Assembly: GCA_013368375.1 (NCBI GenBank)
Contig: JAACJP010000061.1
Coordinates: forward strand, 120,154 to 184,153
DNA: 64,000 nt
DNA from: Tricholomella constricta
Lineage: Eukaryota; Basidiomycota; Agaricomycetes; Agaricales; Lyophyllaceae
Direction of reading: 5' to 3'
In this document: positions 8,319 to 19,100 of the stretch, piece by piece
Layout: every line of letters starts with the position of its first letter
Numbering within the stretch: position 1 is the first letter of the stretch
The notes under the pieces: model-generated
The model's database searches: none
What the model saw: only the letters and a program-made list of their open reading frames with translations
Told to the model about the DNA's origin: nothing
Program-made: the position numbers and the translations under genes

Positions 8319-11087
8319 TTCTCTTCGTTTCTCCAATGACCGATGGCGTCTAACTCGGCCATCGGTATCCTCCATTTTTACTTTAGTCGCTGGTGTAGCG
8401 ACTCCATTGACGACAACTTCGTCACGGTTAAAGTCCAGCACGACGTTGTTTGCGCGCATAAACGGCGTGCCTATAATCACGTCGTATCGATCAAAGTTAG
8501 CAAGGTCCATGTAAACCTTGCCTTTAAACCCTGGAAGAACGGCTTCCACCGTCGTGCCAAAATTTACTGTGGCCCGACTTCCTTTAGTTCCGAGCTGGAG
8601 GATTAATGGATCCTCCAACGGAAACACTCGAATATCGGCCACTTGAGCGAATGACGGCGTAAGTCCGGTAGTCGTACTCCCGGAATCCCAGAGGGTCCAA
8701 GCCTCATGTCCACCTACATTAATGTAGGTGACCAGGCACTCCTTGTCCTTTATCGGGACTACGGGACGAGCAATCTTGTCCCTACCCGTCCGCACTTTCA
8801 CTTTACGACTTGGTGGTTTATCATTGCGTTCTTCTGACGCAATGACTTCTGTCATTGCAAACATACGCTCGGTCTCATCGTCCCGAGCATAGTATTCATT
8901 TTCGTAGACCTCCATATCTACGAACTCATCGCCTTCGTCTTCATTGTCCGCCTCGGTCTCAGGGCGTCCATTGTCTCGCCCGTCCGGGTCCTCGGGAGAA
9001 GTATCTTCGTCGTCCGCCTCACTTGCTGCGTCAGGTGCCGCTGTACGTGCGGCCCGTAGGAACGCTCGCTGTTTCTTGGGCTGTTTGCAATCTTTTGCAA
9101 AATGCCCTAGTTTCCCACAATTAAAGCACACTTCCCCCGGGGGGTGGTTGTGATGACCGTGGTTTTTGGTTTGATCGTAATGCGGACGATCTCCCGTCTT
9201 CATCGCTGGTTTCTCGACGTGGAGCTTTTGCTCTCCACGTCCCGGTTGATCCTGATACGCTAGCTTGGCGTATGGTTTTTCATTAAGTGCGCCAAACACA
9301 CGTCGAGTCCTGTTGAAATTGTTTTGTGGGGTGTTCACTCGCCCCCCATCTGGTTTCCGCGGTTGACTCGGTTGATTTCGCTGAGCGGTTATGTTCCGCT
9401 CAAAGTAATCAGCCGTCTTCTGGGTGGCTTGGTGTGCTAAGCCCACCGCTAGGAACTCTTGGACCGTGTTGATTTCGGGTGATAGCCCGTCATCGAATAA
9501 TGCCTTCCGCATCTCACGCGGAAGTGTCTTGAGGAATTTCTCCAGGAACGTCCAATCGTCCGTTCTTGCTGCCATATTCATGGCATGGTCCACAAGGTCA
9601 TCATATAAACCTTGTATTCCTTTGCTCGCCGAGTAAGTAACGGCATTAAAGTCGTTACGAGCATCTTGCATGGTTGAGGGTAGCACGAACCGGTCATACA
9701 ATCCAAGTACGACGTCTTCAAACGTCCAGAACTGCTTCTCGCGGTTCACATGTATAACGTGGCGATTGTACCACTTTCGAGCTTCGCCATCGAGAAACTC
9801 GGATGTTATCAGAACGCGCTCTTGGTCGCGTTCTTCTCCTCCAAACTGGCTCACTGCCAGCATCACGACGAGGCTCGACAGCCATTCTTCAAGGTCGCCG
9901 AACTTTGCACTTCCACTATAAGTGCCTACGGACTTTGAGTCCGCACGCCGAGATTTCATCCCGTCCGGAAGCGACAGTCGTACCGACAAACGCTCGTGCA
10001 TTAATTGATGCAATCGCTCATGCATCTTAGTTTTATGCTGCTCTCCGGCAGCATGTATTCCGTCCGCAATTGATTGACTCCGGCGGATCGGAGCAGGCAT
10101 TGAATAGCCTCGAGTCTGAGCTCGAGGCTGCGCATATTCCGCGGGTTCACTTATTCGAACCCGCATGTCTCGACGACCGTTAGCTATCGCCGTCGAATTA
10201 TTCTTTTCGACGGCTTCCAATCCAGTTACTAACCCACCATCCGAACCTTGAGTTTGCGAGGCCCATTGCCTCGCCATCTCATCCACAGGCATATGTCCTT
10301 CAAAGACGACTCCTTGGTCGTCATAATTCGTGAACTTGCTCCGTGATAGATCAGCATTTCTCAGACGCTGGTAAGCGATCCGGTTGTTCCACTCTTTCGC
10401 TAATGGAACACGGCCATCCTTAGCCTCCGGAGGTACTTGAATAGCTGGCACGCTTTCAGTGCCAGCTAGTTGCGAATTCGTGTCCTTACGCTCAGTGGGT
10501 GGGTCTAATGTAGACTCACTAACAGGGGCCCATCGGGAACCTTGTGGTTGCGCAAGGTGCTCTTCGCGAGTCATTCTTTCGCGTTTCGCTGCCGCGGCCC
10601 GACGACGATAATCGTCGTCAGATTCTCCTAACTGGCGCGCTTGGTGCAGCGCAGATACTGCCATAGCAGCCTCATCAAGAGGCTGGTTCGATCCCGAGGC
10701 CACTGCTTGCGGGGTGAAAAGGTCATCCCAACGACCTTTTCCTTTGTTGAGCGGAGCTTTCTTAGGTATAGGAGTCCCAGCAATCGAGCTGACTGCTGAA
10801 TTCGAAGTTCCCTTAGGGTACTTCTTCCTGTATTCCGTAACTACTACGGACAGCGCTTCCAAGTATCGGTCGGCATACTCCTGTACGACCATTTCTGCAA
10901 CGGACTGTGCTCCGGTTGATCGTAGAACGAGCCTATCCGCTCGTTCCTCTAGTCGTCTTCGTCGATGTTCGCTAACAACATCGGTGGTGTCCCAGAATTG
11001 CTTCACTTTTAGCGCCAGCAATTCCCTATCGCTGGCTTCTTCTTCATTGGCCTCGGGGTCGGACAAGTCGTCTTCGTCCGACTCCAT
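8316..11087 (-). CDS. gag: Element 1 Gag-protease
   Basis: 923 codons from ATG at 11087 (ESDEDDLSDPEAN). The acidic/Arg-rich N-terminal third is followed by a retrotransposon Gag core (FLDGEARKWYNRHV, about residues 440-460), one CCHC zinc knuckle CFNCGKLGHFAKDC (near 9130-9088) for RNA binding, an acidic spacer, and an aspartic protease with catalytic LWDSGSTTTG (near 8700-8670) and the flap-side IIGTPF. The protease is complete before the stop at 8318-8316. The start follows a 422-nt hairpin-rich leader. Small perfect inverted repeats occur throughout the coding sequence. Confidence 0.9.
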   Translation of the reverse strand: MESDEDDLSDPEANEEEASDRELLALKVKQFWDTTDVVSEHRRRRLEERADRLVLRSTGAQSVAEMVVQEYADRYLEALSVVVTEYRKKYPKGTSNSAVSSIAGTPIPKKAPLNKGKGRWDDLFTPQAVASGSNQPLDEAAMAVSALHQARQLGESDDDYRRRAAAAKRERMTREEHLAQPQGSRWAPVSESTLDPPTERKDTNSQLAGTESVPAIQVPPEAKDGRVPLAKEWNNRIAYQRLRNADLSRSKFTNYDDQGVVFEGHMPVDEMARQWASQTQGSDGGLVTGLEAVEKNNSTAIANGRRDMRVRISEPAEYAQPRAQTRGYSMPAPIRRSQSIADGIHAAGEQHKTKMHERLHQLMHERLSVRLSLPDGMKSRRADSKSVGTYSGSAKFGDLEEWLSSLVVMLAVSQFGGEERDQERVLITSEFLDGEARKWYNRHVIHVNREKQFWTFEDVVLGLYDRFVLPSTMQDARNDFNAVTYSASKGIQGLYDDLVDHAMNMAARTDDWTFLEKFLKTLPREMRKALFDDGLSPEINTVQEFLAVGLAHQATQKTADYFERNITAQRNQPSQPRKPDGGRVNTPQNNFNRTRRVFGALNEKPYAKLAYQDQPGRGEQKLHVEKPAMKTGDRPHYDQTKNHGHHNHPPGEVCFNCGKLGHFAKDCKQPKKQRAFLRAARTAAPDAASEADDEDTSPEDPDGRDNGRPETEADNEDEGDEFVDMEVYENEYYARDDETERMFAMTEVIASEERNDKPPSRKVKVRTGRDKIARPVVPIKDKECLVTYINVGGHEAWTLWDSGSTTTGLTPSFAQVADIRVFPLEDPLILQLGTKGSRATVNFGTTVEAVLPGFKGKVYMDLANFDRYDVIIGTPFMRANNVVLDFNRDEVVVNGVATPATKVKMEDTDGRVRRHRSLEKRRE

Positions 11088-11509
11088 CTTGACTATGCTC
11101 AGGGTGGACGCCCCGAACGCTCTACTTGACAGATGGCTGTCTGGCCATCTGCTTCCTGCCGTGGGGCCAGGTCAATATGACCTGGCCAATTCGTCGGCCA
11201 AGCTCCCCGGCACATTGGTGCTTGCTATCGGCCAAGGTTCCTCCGATTCTAATCCTAGTGTATTCTGCGCTGGTGGACTTTGTCCACCAGCGACTGATCC
11301 GACTTCCACTGGTTGCAGTGGAAGTTGTGATGGAGGATGCGCTGCGAGCGCATCCTCGAAGACCGGAGTTCGGCTCTTTCCGGATGTGGGAGTTGGTGTC
11401 ATCGGGTCTGGGTCTCGTGGGTTCTTTTGATGATGGTTGTTCTAAATGGAATGTGGTTCTGCGTATGTCGTGGGTACGCAGCAATAGAAAGCAAGGTAGC
11501 TTAAAAAAA
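11088..11509 (-). promoter_or_regulatory. Element 1 leader (5' UTR) tiled with perfect hairpins
   Basis: Perfect inverted repeats: 8-bp arms 11130-11137/11144-11151; 10-bp arms 11165-11174/11178-11187 (loop ATA); 11-bp arms 11268-11278/11282-11292 (loop TTT); 10-bp arms 11302-11311/11316-11325 (loop GTTG); 11-bp arms 11333-11343/11347-11357 (loop GCG); 7-bp arms 11459-11465/11475-11481. No TGG-type primer binding site follows the LTR; the minus strand begins with a T-run, then AGCTACCTTGC. ACCTTGCT is complementary to AGCAAGGT inside the LTR, a weak hint of self-priming. Confidence 0.75.
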
Positions 11510-11730
11510 TGTAACGGAGTTACAAGATTGGGGACCTTGCTGTGCACGCTAGACGTAAGCTTGACAAGTCTGTCGATTGCTACGTATAGGTGTACAAGGT
11601 CTACTATTTAATTATGTAATGTAAAGGATTAAATAGGCAACACCGGAAGGTGTTGCCAAACAATAGCATAATCGTGTCGATAAGATACGATTAGATCAGA
11701 TTAGTCGATACGATAGTAAGCGCCCTTACA
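11510..11730 (-). repeat. 5' LTR of element 1
   Basis: 221 bp, TGTAAC...CTTACA, identical to the left LTR except at 11722. The target duplication GAGAA follows at 11731-11735. Confidence 0.95.
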
Positions 11731-12204
11731 GAGAATGACCATGCGCTTTCAGCCCATCAGAAATATCTTCATACATCTCGCTGACATATGAGAGGCTTTT
11801 TGTGAGGGTAAAAGCTTGGTTGCGTGCTTCTTCCCACTCATTGACAACCGTGTACATAGCATCATGGGTGGGTTCTCCTAAAAGTCGGAGCATGTATTTC
11901 AGTAACTACAAGCTGATAAGCAGACAGAACAAAATTTCAAGGATTTTTAAACAAACTCACTTTGAATGCGTGGTCACCTTTTAAAATCTCTCCAGGCAGA
12001 GAAGCCATTGTTCGGTCCATGAACACACGGTGAGCTCTCATCCAATCTACAAAGATAGATTTGCAATACTGAGTTGAGGGTTGTGTTCCAGCATAGCGAG
12101 ATTTATCGTGAAACACCGAAAATGGTGCTGGAGGTGGCCGACTTGGTACAGTAGCGCAAGCAGCAAGGTACATCAGCTCACGATGAGCATGATGAAGATG
12201 ACGC
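11731..12204 (-). pseudogene. Middle exons of the split transposase/exonuclease fusion gene
   Basis: Exon 12204-11961 encodes RHLHHAHRELMYLAA through to KGDHAFK. A 54-bp intron (11960-11907, GTGAGT...GTAG) follows, then exon 11906-11731 encoding LLKYMLRLLGEPTHDAMY, TVVNEWEEAR and GLKAHGHS. The GDHAFK Asp and the later MYTDN Asp are spaced like the first two acids of an RNase H-fold transposase core. The frame is continuous with 37115-37003 across the outer element and with 830-793 across element 1 once one copy of each target duplication is removed. Confidence 0.7.
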
Positions 12205-13248
12205 TGATAGAGCTAGAAGGCCTGTAGGTGCTGTGCACAACAACAAAACAACTAACAACTATGGGGGGCGAGAAGTGTTAAAAGTTCCCAAACACGCGAG
12301 TGTGCAGGGCTTGTAAGGGTTGTTTGACGAAGGTAAGAGACGATCCGACTCGTAGTTAGTCGAGCCGACAACAACGCGACGGGGGCGATGGAACGCGACG
12401 TTTCCCGAGTGGAACGGGTCGGCGACGCGACTTTGGGTGTCGGTCGTGCGACAACGAGACGAACGAGGTTAATACGGAGAACTCACGGGTTCGGGCGACG
12501 AGTACGAGGCGGCAGAGACGGTAGTTACGAGATTTACGACAGTGGCGACGGTTTATACGATGAGGACGGTGCAGAGACGACAGAGACGACGGTTTCGAGC
12601 TATTCACTCTGAGTGTGAGGGAAAATACGGGCTGTAATTCACTGGGGGAAGTAGGTAATACATGGGTATGTTTTTATACAATACGACCGACTCGCCTCGA
12701 GCGAGCCGGCGAGGCAGGTGTTTTACTGGTTTATTGGGAGAAGCGCCGCCAAGCTTGGTACCGCGCGACGCTTTTTTAGAGAGTGTGGCGCTCTTTGGCT
12801 CGGCAGAGGGGCTTTTGATCGGCTCGCGGCGTCGGGTCGGATGTATGATCGGTGGTGGCTTTGCGATCGGTAGTGGCTCTTGGGTGCGGAGCTCCGTGGT
12901 ACGGCCGGATCCTTCCAGTGACTGCTGGGCAACGGCGTTTCCTAGGATCATTTCAAATCGGGTTTGGTTGTCGCCAGGTTGAGACCTTGGCATACCAACG
13001 TGCGCGGTCGTTGACAGGTTATACGGCGTTCCGTGCTCCGCGCGCCCAGAGAGGAGAACTGGCGTTCCAAGTTACTTTGTCTCTTGGTCGGTGCGTCGGT
13101 CGTTTGTCGTATTGTCGGTCGGTCGGTCGTATTGTCAGTCGGTCGGTTTAGCGCTTTGGTCGCATTTGGGACCGTGTTCGTCGTGGCGCAACGGTAGATA
13201 TCCGTAGAATGGGTTGGTTCAGTGTACAGCGCTGGACGGTGCTCATCA
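12205..13248 (-). repeat. 3' LTR of element 2
   Basis: 1044 bp, begins TGATAGAG and ends GCTCATCA on the plus strand. Only 44 bp separate it from the oppositely oriented LTR of element 3. It contains a stretch of repeated GGTC units near 13085-13145 and an AT-rich TATA-like run (minus strand TATAAAAAC) near 12680. Confidence 0.95.
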
Positions 13249-13292
13249 TCTCCTCCTTACTTGAAATACCGACTGTCCTCAGTCGGTCCCGC
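13249..13292 (-). promoter_or_regulatory. 3' PPT and adjacent hairpin of element 2
   Basis: The minus-strand PPT core AAGGAGGAGA (13258-13249) abuts the 3' LTR. Next to it is a perfect hairpin with 8-bp arms ACCGACTG/CAGTCGGT (13268-13275 and 13280-13287). Element 3 inserted five bases further on, duplicating CCGC. Confidence 0.85.
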
Positions 13293-14329
13293 TGATGAGC
13301 ACCGTCCCGCGCTGTACACAGAACCTGCCCATAATAGACAGCAACCGCTGCGCCACGACGAACACGGTCCCGGATGCGACCAAAGCACCGAACCGACCGA
13401 CCGACAATACGACCGACCGACCGACAATACGACCAAACGACCGACGCACCGACCAAGAAACAGAGTAACTTGAAACGCCAGTTCTCCTCTCTGGGCGCAC
13501 GGAGCACGGAACGCCGTACAACCTGTCAACGACCACGCACGTTTGTATGCCAAGGTCTCAACCCGGCGACAACCAAACCCGATTTGAAATTATCATCGGA
13601 AACACCTTTGCCCAGCCATTCGCAGAGAGGATCCGGCCGTACCACGGAGTTCCGCACCCAAGAGCCGCTACCGATCGCAAAGCCACCACCGATCATACAT
13701 CCGACCCGACACCGCGAGCCGATCAAAAGCCCCTTTGCCGAGCCAAAGAGCGCCACACTCTCTAAAAAGCGTCGCGCGGTACCAAGCTTGGCGGCGCTTC
13801 TCACCATAAACTAGTAAAAACACCTGCCTCACCGGCTCGCGAGAGGCGAGTCGGTCGCATAGTATAAAAACATCCCCATGTACTACCTACCTCCCCCAGT
13901 GAATTACAGCCCGTATTTTCCCTCACACTCAGAGTGAATAGCTCAAAAACCGTCGTCTCCGTCGTCTCTGCACCGTCCTCATCGTATAAACCGTCGCCAC
14001 TGTCGTAAACCTCGTAACTGCCGTCTCTGTCGCCTCGTACTCGTCGCTAGAACCCGTGAGTTCTCCATATTAACTTTGTTCGTCTCGTTGTCGCACAACC
14101 GACACCAAGAAGTCGTGTTACCGACCCGTTCCGCCTGGGAACGATCGTATTCTGTCGTATCGCCGTCGGTTCGACTAACTACGAGTCGGATCGTCTTTAC
14201 TTTAATCAAACCACCCCTTTCAAACCCTGCACACTTGCGTGTTTGGGAACTTTTAACATTTCTCGCCCCCCATAGTTGTTAGTTGTTTTGTTGTTGTGCA
14301 CAGCACCTACAGGCCTCCTAGCTCTATCA
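13293..14329 (+). repeat. 5' LTR of element 3
   Basis: Begins TGATGAGC and ends GCTCTATCA. TATAAAAA at 13863-13870 is a candidate core promoter element. The (GACC)n-like stretch near 13390-13450 consists of two near-identical tandem units. Confidence 0.95.
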
Positions 14330-14332
14330 TTC

Positions 14333-14349
14333 TGGAGCCCACCGCGAGG
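14333..14349 (+). promoter_or_regulatory. Primer binding site of element 3
   Basis: TGGAGCCCACCGCGAGG, three bases after the LTR, has the TGG start expected for pairing with a tRNA 3' CCA end. The same 17 bases occur at 35955-35939 in element 2. Which tRNA matches cannot be told from this window. Confidence 0.8.
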
Positions 14350-14814
14350 GTTTTAAAAGCCACCGCCGGACACGCAACCTCATTCCTCTTGTTCATAAAA
14401 ACCTACGACTCGTCGACCATTCCGCCCGCAACCCGACAAGAAGCTAAAGCCCGAACCCTCCGTGCCGAAATTCGCGCTGCTCTCGGACAAGCCGACACCG
14501 ACTCAGAATCGCTCTCCCCGTTCTTCCGCTCAGTAACCCCACACCGCGCGATCCATAACAACCTCAGCCCGCTCTTCTATAGCCCTTCGTCGACACTACC
14601 GTCGCCTACCCCGACCGATCAAACACCGATCCCCGAACCAACCGCGCAACCCGACCTAGCTTTCGACCCCTTTGCGTCGGAACCTCCTACCACTGATCAA
14701 GGAGTTGAATTTAGACTCCCCTATCTATCGCCCGCGACCCCGGAAATCTCAGATTCTTCTTCACCGTCGTATTCCCCCTCCCCGTCCCCTATCCCGAAGC
14801 CAATACCATCTATC

Positions 14815-16102
14815 ATGGCACAACCACCAATCATTATAAAGCCGATGCCCGCACGCGGACAAAGCTCGGCGCCGACGTTCGTGCCCGAACGCGCGCGTGA
14901 ACTGCGCCGATATTTCTCGGACTTAAATCATCTCTTCATCGAGTGTAACGTCGTAGATGAACAAGAGCAGAAAACGCACACTACACGATACACCGACATC
15001 GATACCGCGGATCTGTGGGAGCAACTTGACGAGTTCGCGGTCGGCACCACATACGACGATTGGCGAAAAGCGATAATGGCGCTTTACCCAGGCGCAAGCG
15101 AAGAAAGAAAGTATTCAATGGCCGACCTCGACTACCTGATCAGGGAACGACACCGACTCGGGATCCAGTCGAATAGCGACCTCGGGGAATATTACCGACA
15201 GTTCCTTTCTGTTACCCAGTTCCTTGTCAGCAAAAACCGACTTTCGATAAACGAACGCGACCGCCAATTCCGTCGCGCGTTCCAGTCAGATCTATGGTCA
15301 AGGAGCGCCCATTACAGATCCGACCAAATCAACGACTCTATTCGAACGCGCACTCGACGCCACCATACCGGTCACAGTTCGAGAACTCTGCGGGGTAGCG
15401 CCAGAGGTTCGCGGAAAGTTTAGGGAAGCTAATACCCCGAAGCGTATCGTCGCCGGCAACCTCACAACGGTATACCAAGAAGTCCCCACGTCGGCGTTCA
15501 TTGAGGAACTCGACGCACTACCTTGCGAATCCAACAGCGACAACGCGACGCCACCGCCCGGAGCGCTAGTCACCGGCGACATCTACGACACGTATTACCA
15601 GACACTACTACCTGGCGAGCATCCGGACCGACTGATCGTCGCAATGGAATCGCATGCACTCAGATCGATCATGATAATGGTCGACGCAAGAGAACAGATA
15701 GAAAGCATCGTCGACAGCGGGTGCCAGATCATAGCCATGTCGGAAGAAGTTTGCCATGGACTAGGGGTCAAATACGACCCAACTATAGTGCTACAGATGC
15801 AATCAGCGAACGGAACAACCGACCCGTCGCTCGGTCTAGCACGAAACGTACCTTGTACGATAGGAGAGGTCACGCTCTACCTCCAAATGCACGTCATTCG
15901 CAACCCCGCATACGATATACTCCTCGGCCGCCCGTTCGACGTACTTACTTGCTCTAACGTGAAAACGAGATCCGCCGACGATACAATCATAACCATCACC
16001 GACCCGAACACTCGAGAGGTCATCGCGATACCGACCTTCGCGCGCGGACAACGTCGCCGCCCCAAAACCGACGTAAATTTTCGTATACTCTCGAGGAAAT
16101 AA
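14815..16102 (+). pseudogene. gag: Element 3 gag-protease with internal deletion
   Basis: First in-frame ATG at 14815 (MAQPPIIIKP); the frame is open upstream through the PBS to 14296 but has no ATG there. The Gag core (RELRRYFSDLNHLF, DDWRKAIMALYPG, REFHR-like region) matches element 2 up to about 15303. The sequence then jumps to text that in element 2 lies 1013 bp further on (33983/34983 side to 33970), which removes the coiled region and the CCHC knuckle and shifts the frame. The protease half is intact in its own frame: DSGCQI near 15714, then ILLGRPFDV. It ends TAA at 16102. A ribosome starting at gag would stop near 15423. Confidence 0.88.
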
Positions 16103-19100
16103 GTCGAGATCACGGCGATCTTGCACTCCTCCTCGAGTACGACCCACTAAGCTATACCCCGACTGTCCTTTCTTTCTGCGAACTACCAACCGAATTTAAT
16201 AGCGACGCCACCTACGACGCGCAACTAGCCTCACTCTACGTCGCGGCATCCGAACTAACCACACCAGCAATCGCCGACAAATCCGTTAATACCAACTCTG
16301 CCCCTCTGGAACGAACGACCCTCTGCACTATTTTACCGAACAACGAGCGCCATAGTGGACGCCACACCCAATCCCTGACCAACGCCGCCACCGACGCCTT
16401 CGTTGTGAAAATCAAAGGCGTACAAACCAAAAAGAAGTACAAACCAGTAGCGCAAAAAGTGCGATCGATCATAGCAAGTTGTCCCGACCACTTCCGCATC
16501 GAGCGCAAAATATCGGGCGACCCTCTCGCCGACATGCCGACTCTGCTCCCCAACCCGCCACCTTTCCAACCCACCGGCCGCTACACTCTAGAGCGAAAAA
16601 ACGACTTAGACCGTGAACACCCAGACTTCTTAACGCCCTCCGAACGAGCAATTATGCACGACCTCATGTGTAAGCAGAATCTCGCTTTCGCATGGGACGA
16701 TTCCGAACGCGGTAGTTTTCGATCGGATTTCTTTCCCCCTATCGATATCCCGGTCGTTGCACATACACCCTGGATCGAACGAAATATCCCCATACCGCCT
16801 GGCATCTACGATGAAGTTTGCGACATTATCAAAACTAAACTCGCCGCCGGCGTTTACGAACCGTCCAACTCCAGCTACCGATCGCGTTGGTTTTGCACTC
16901 TAAAGAAAAATGGCAAATTCCGCCTCGTCCACAGCCTCGAACCGCTCAACCGAGTAACCATCCGACACTCGGGTGTCACTCCGATACCAGACCATGTCGC
17001 TGAACAATTCGCCGGTCGCATTTGTGGCGCAATGTTAGACCTGTTTGTCGGCTACGACGAACGGCTAATCGCACCGTCGTCGCGCGACCTTACCACTTTC
17101 CAAACACCTTTCGGCGCGTTACGCCTAGTCACCTTACCTATGGGCTGGACCAACTCCGTCCCAATCTTCCACGACGACGTCACTCACATCCTGCAACCGG
17201 AGATCCCGGACTATACACTGCCTTATATCGACGACGCTGCTATAAAGGGACCAGCAACTTGGTACCCCGACCCGGACACAGGATTGCCGAAAACACACCC
17301 CGACAATGCCGACGTGCGATTCGCGATCTGGGAGTTTTTCAACAACGTTAACCGAATCCTCCAGCGCATGAAGTACTGCGGCGGCACCTTCTCCGGCAAG
17401 AAGCTGACTTTATGCGCCCCACAATTTAAAGTCCTCGGACACGTCTGCACGCCCAATGGTCGCATACCCGACGCGGACCGACTCGCTTTACTACGTAATT
17501 GGAAGTCGTGCGCCACCCTATCAGAGTTACGCGCGTTTTTAGGAACGGTCGGAGTACTAAGGATATTCGTCAAAAACTTTGCTCATCGCGCACACCACCT
17601 CGTAAAACTAACCCGCAAGGATGCAGTCTTCGAGTTCGGCCCCGACCAGATCGCAGCGCAGCGCGACATCGTCGAGGCGATCGCAGAAGCGAAACCCCTC
17701 GTGCCCATCGACTACGCCTCGGACGACCCCGTCATCCTGGCCGTCGACACTTCCCACATAGCAGTCGGATTCTACCTCTGTCAAGCCGACCCCGTCGATC
17801 GGAAACGACGCAGATACAATCGGTTCGGTTCCATTACACTGAACGACCGCGAATCACGGTTCTCTCAACCAAAACTCGAATTTTACGGCCTATTTCGGGC
17901 GCTTGGCGCGTTACGACTGTACGTTATAGGCGTCCGCAACTTGGTCGTCGAAGTCGACGCGCGCTACATTAAAGGAATGCTCTCCAACCCCGACATCCAG
18001 CCGTCAGCTTCCATAAACAGGTGGATCGTATCTGTCCTCATGTTCCACTTCGAACTTGTCCATGTTAAAGGCACGTTCCATGGACCCGACGGTTTGTCCC
18101 GGCGCCCACGACAACCCGACGATCCAGCCGACAACTACGACGCAGAAGAAACCGACTTCGAAGATTGGGTCGACCGGATGCAAGGACTCATGCACATTAT
18201 TCAACCGCTGCCACAGCCGCCGTCGCCATTACATGTGTGCCAGATCTTCGCTATGGCTCAGGTCTCAAGTAAAGAGGAGATGGTGGCAGTATACACGGAC
18301 GCGGTACCACCAGACTCAACGACTCACGAACTCGCAACCGATTCCCCACAACAACCCAGAATCCGTACCGACGACGATACAGGAATAACCGACCCAAATG
18401 CGAATTCGACCGACATGTCATACGACGACGTGCCCAGGACCGACGCCGCTAAAGCCCAAGACCAACGCATAGATACGGTTAGACAATGGTTAACCAACCT
18501 CGAACGGCCAGAAGGCATGTCCGACGATCAGTACGCCACCTTCATCCGATACGCCACCGGGTTCTTCCTAGACGGAACACGACTCTGGAGAAGAGATAGC
18601 CAAGGCGCACATAAACTAGTCGCCCGCCCCAACGCACGACTAGAGATTCTGCGATCCGTCCACGACAACCTCGGACACAAGCGCTTCTACGCGACACGCG
18701 CAACCTTGCTCGAACGCTTCTGGTGGCCTAATGTTCGGGCCGACGTCGTGTGGTTCGTACAGACATGTCACATATGCCAGATCCAGCAAACGACCAAAGT
18801 CCTGATCCCCCCGGTCGTTGCGACACCCGCGCCACTGTTTGCAAAAATGTACATCGACACTATGCACCTACCGCCGTCGAATGGTTTCAAATACATTGTC
18901 CAAGGTCGTTGCTCCTTGATTCACTTTCCCGAATGGCGCGCGCTACGAAAAGAAAACAGTCGCACCCTCGGCGATTGGATGTATGAAGACATCATCTGCC
19001 GGTGGGGCGGACTGCGCGAAATCGTAACCGACAACGGTCCGGCCTTCATCAAAGCCGCTGAACACCTCACAAAGAAATACCACATACACAACATTCGGAT

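Larger units (their letters stand above)
831..11730 (-). mobile_element. Element 1: chromodomain Ty3/gypsy LTR retrotransposon
   Basis: A complete insertion: 221-bp LTRs at 831-1051 and 11510-11730 that differ at one base (A or G at 1043/11722), flanked by the 5-bp target duplication GAGAA (826-830 and 11731-11735). Gag-pol reads on the minus strand, with the 3' PPT at 1052-1062 beside the left LTR. Gag-protease, RT, RNase H, integrase and chromodomain occur in that order, which places it among the chromoviruses. Two further ORFs sit between pol and the 3' LTR. The near-identical LTRs imply a recent insertion, yet pol has an in-frame TGA inside RT. It sits in an exon of the split host gene. 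Confidence 0.95.

Noticed and set aside
12604..12993. A 129-codon frame inside the element 2 LTR, partly matched in the element 3 LTR
   Set aside because: The two LTRs keep similar text only by DNA similarity, the frame differs between them, and it lies across the presumed promoter. No evidence of a protein.
13374..13814. 146-codon frame in the element 3 LTRs
   Set aside because: Present only as identical LTR DNA, starts in a simple GACC repeat and shows no protein-level conservation.
14296..14814. Extension of the gag frame upstream into the LTR and across the PBS
   Set aside because: No ATG in that part; the first ATG is at 14815. Open reading through a PBS is probably chance in GC-rich sequence.
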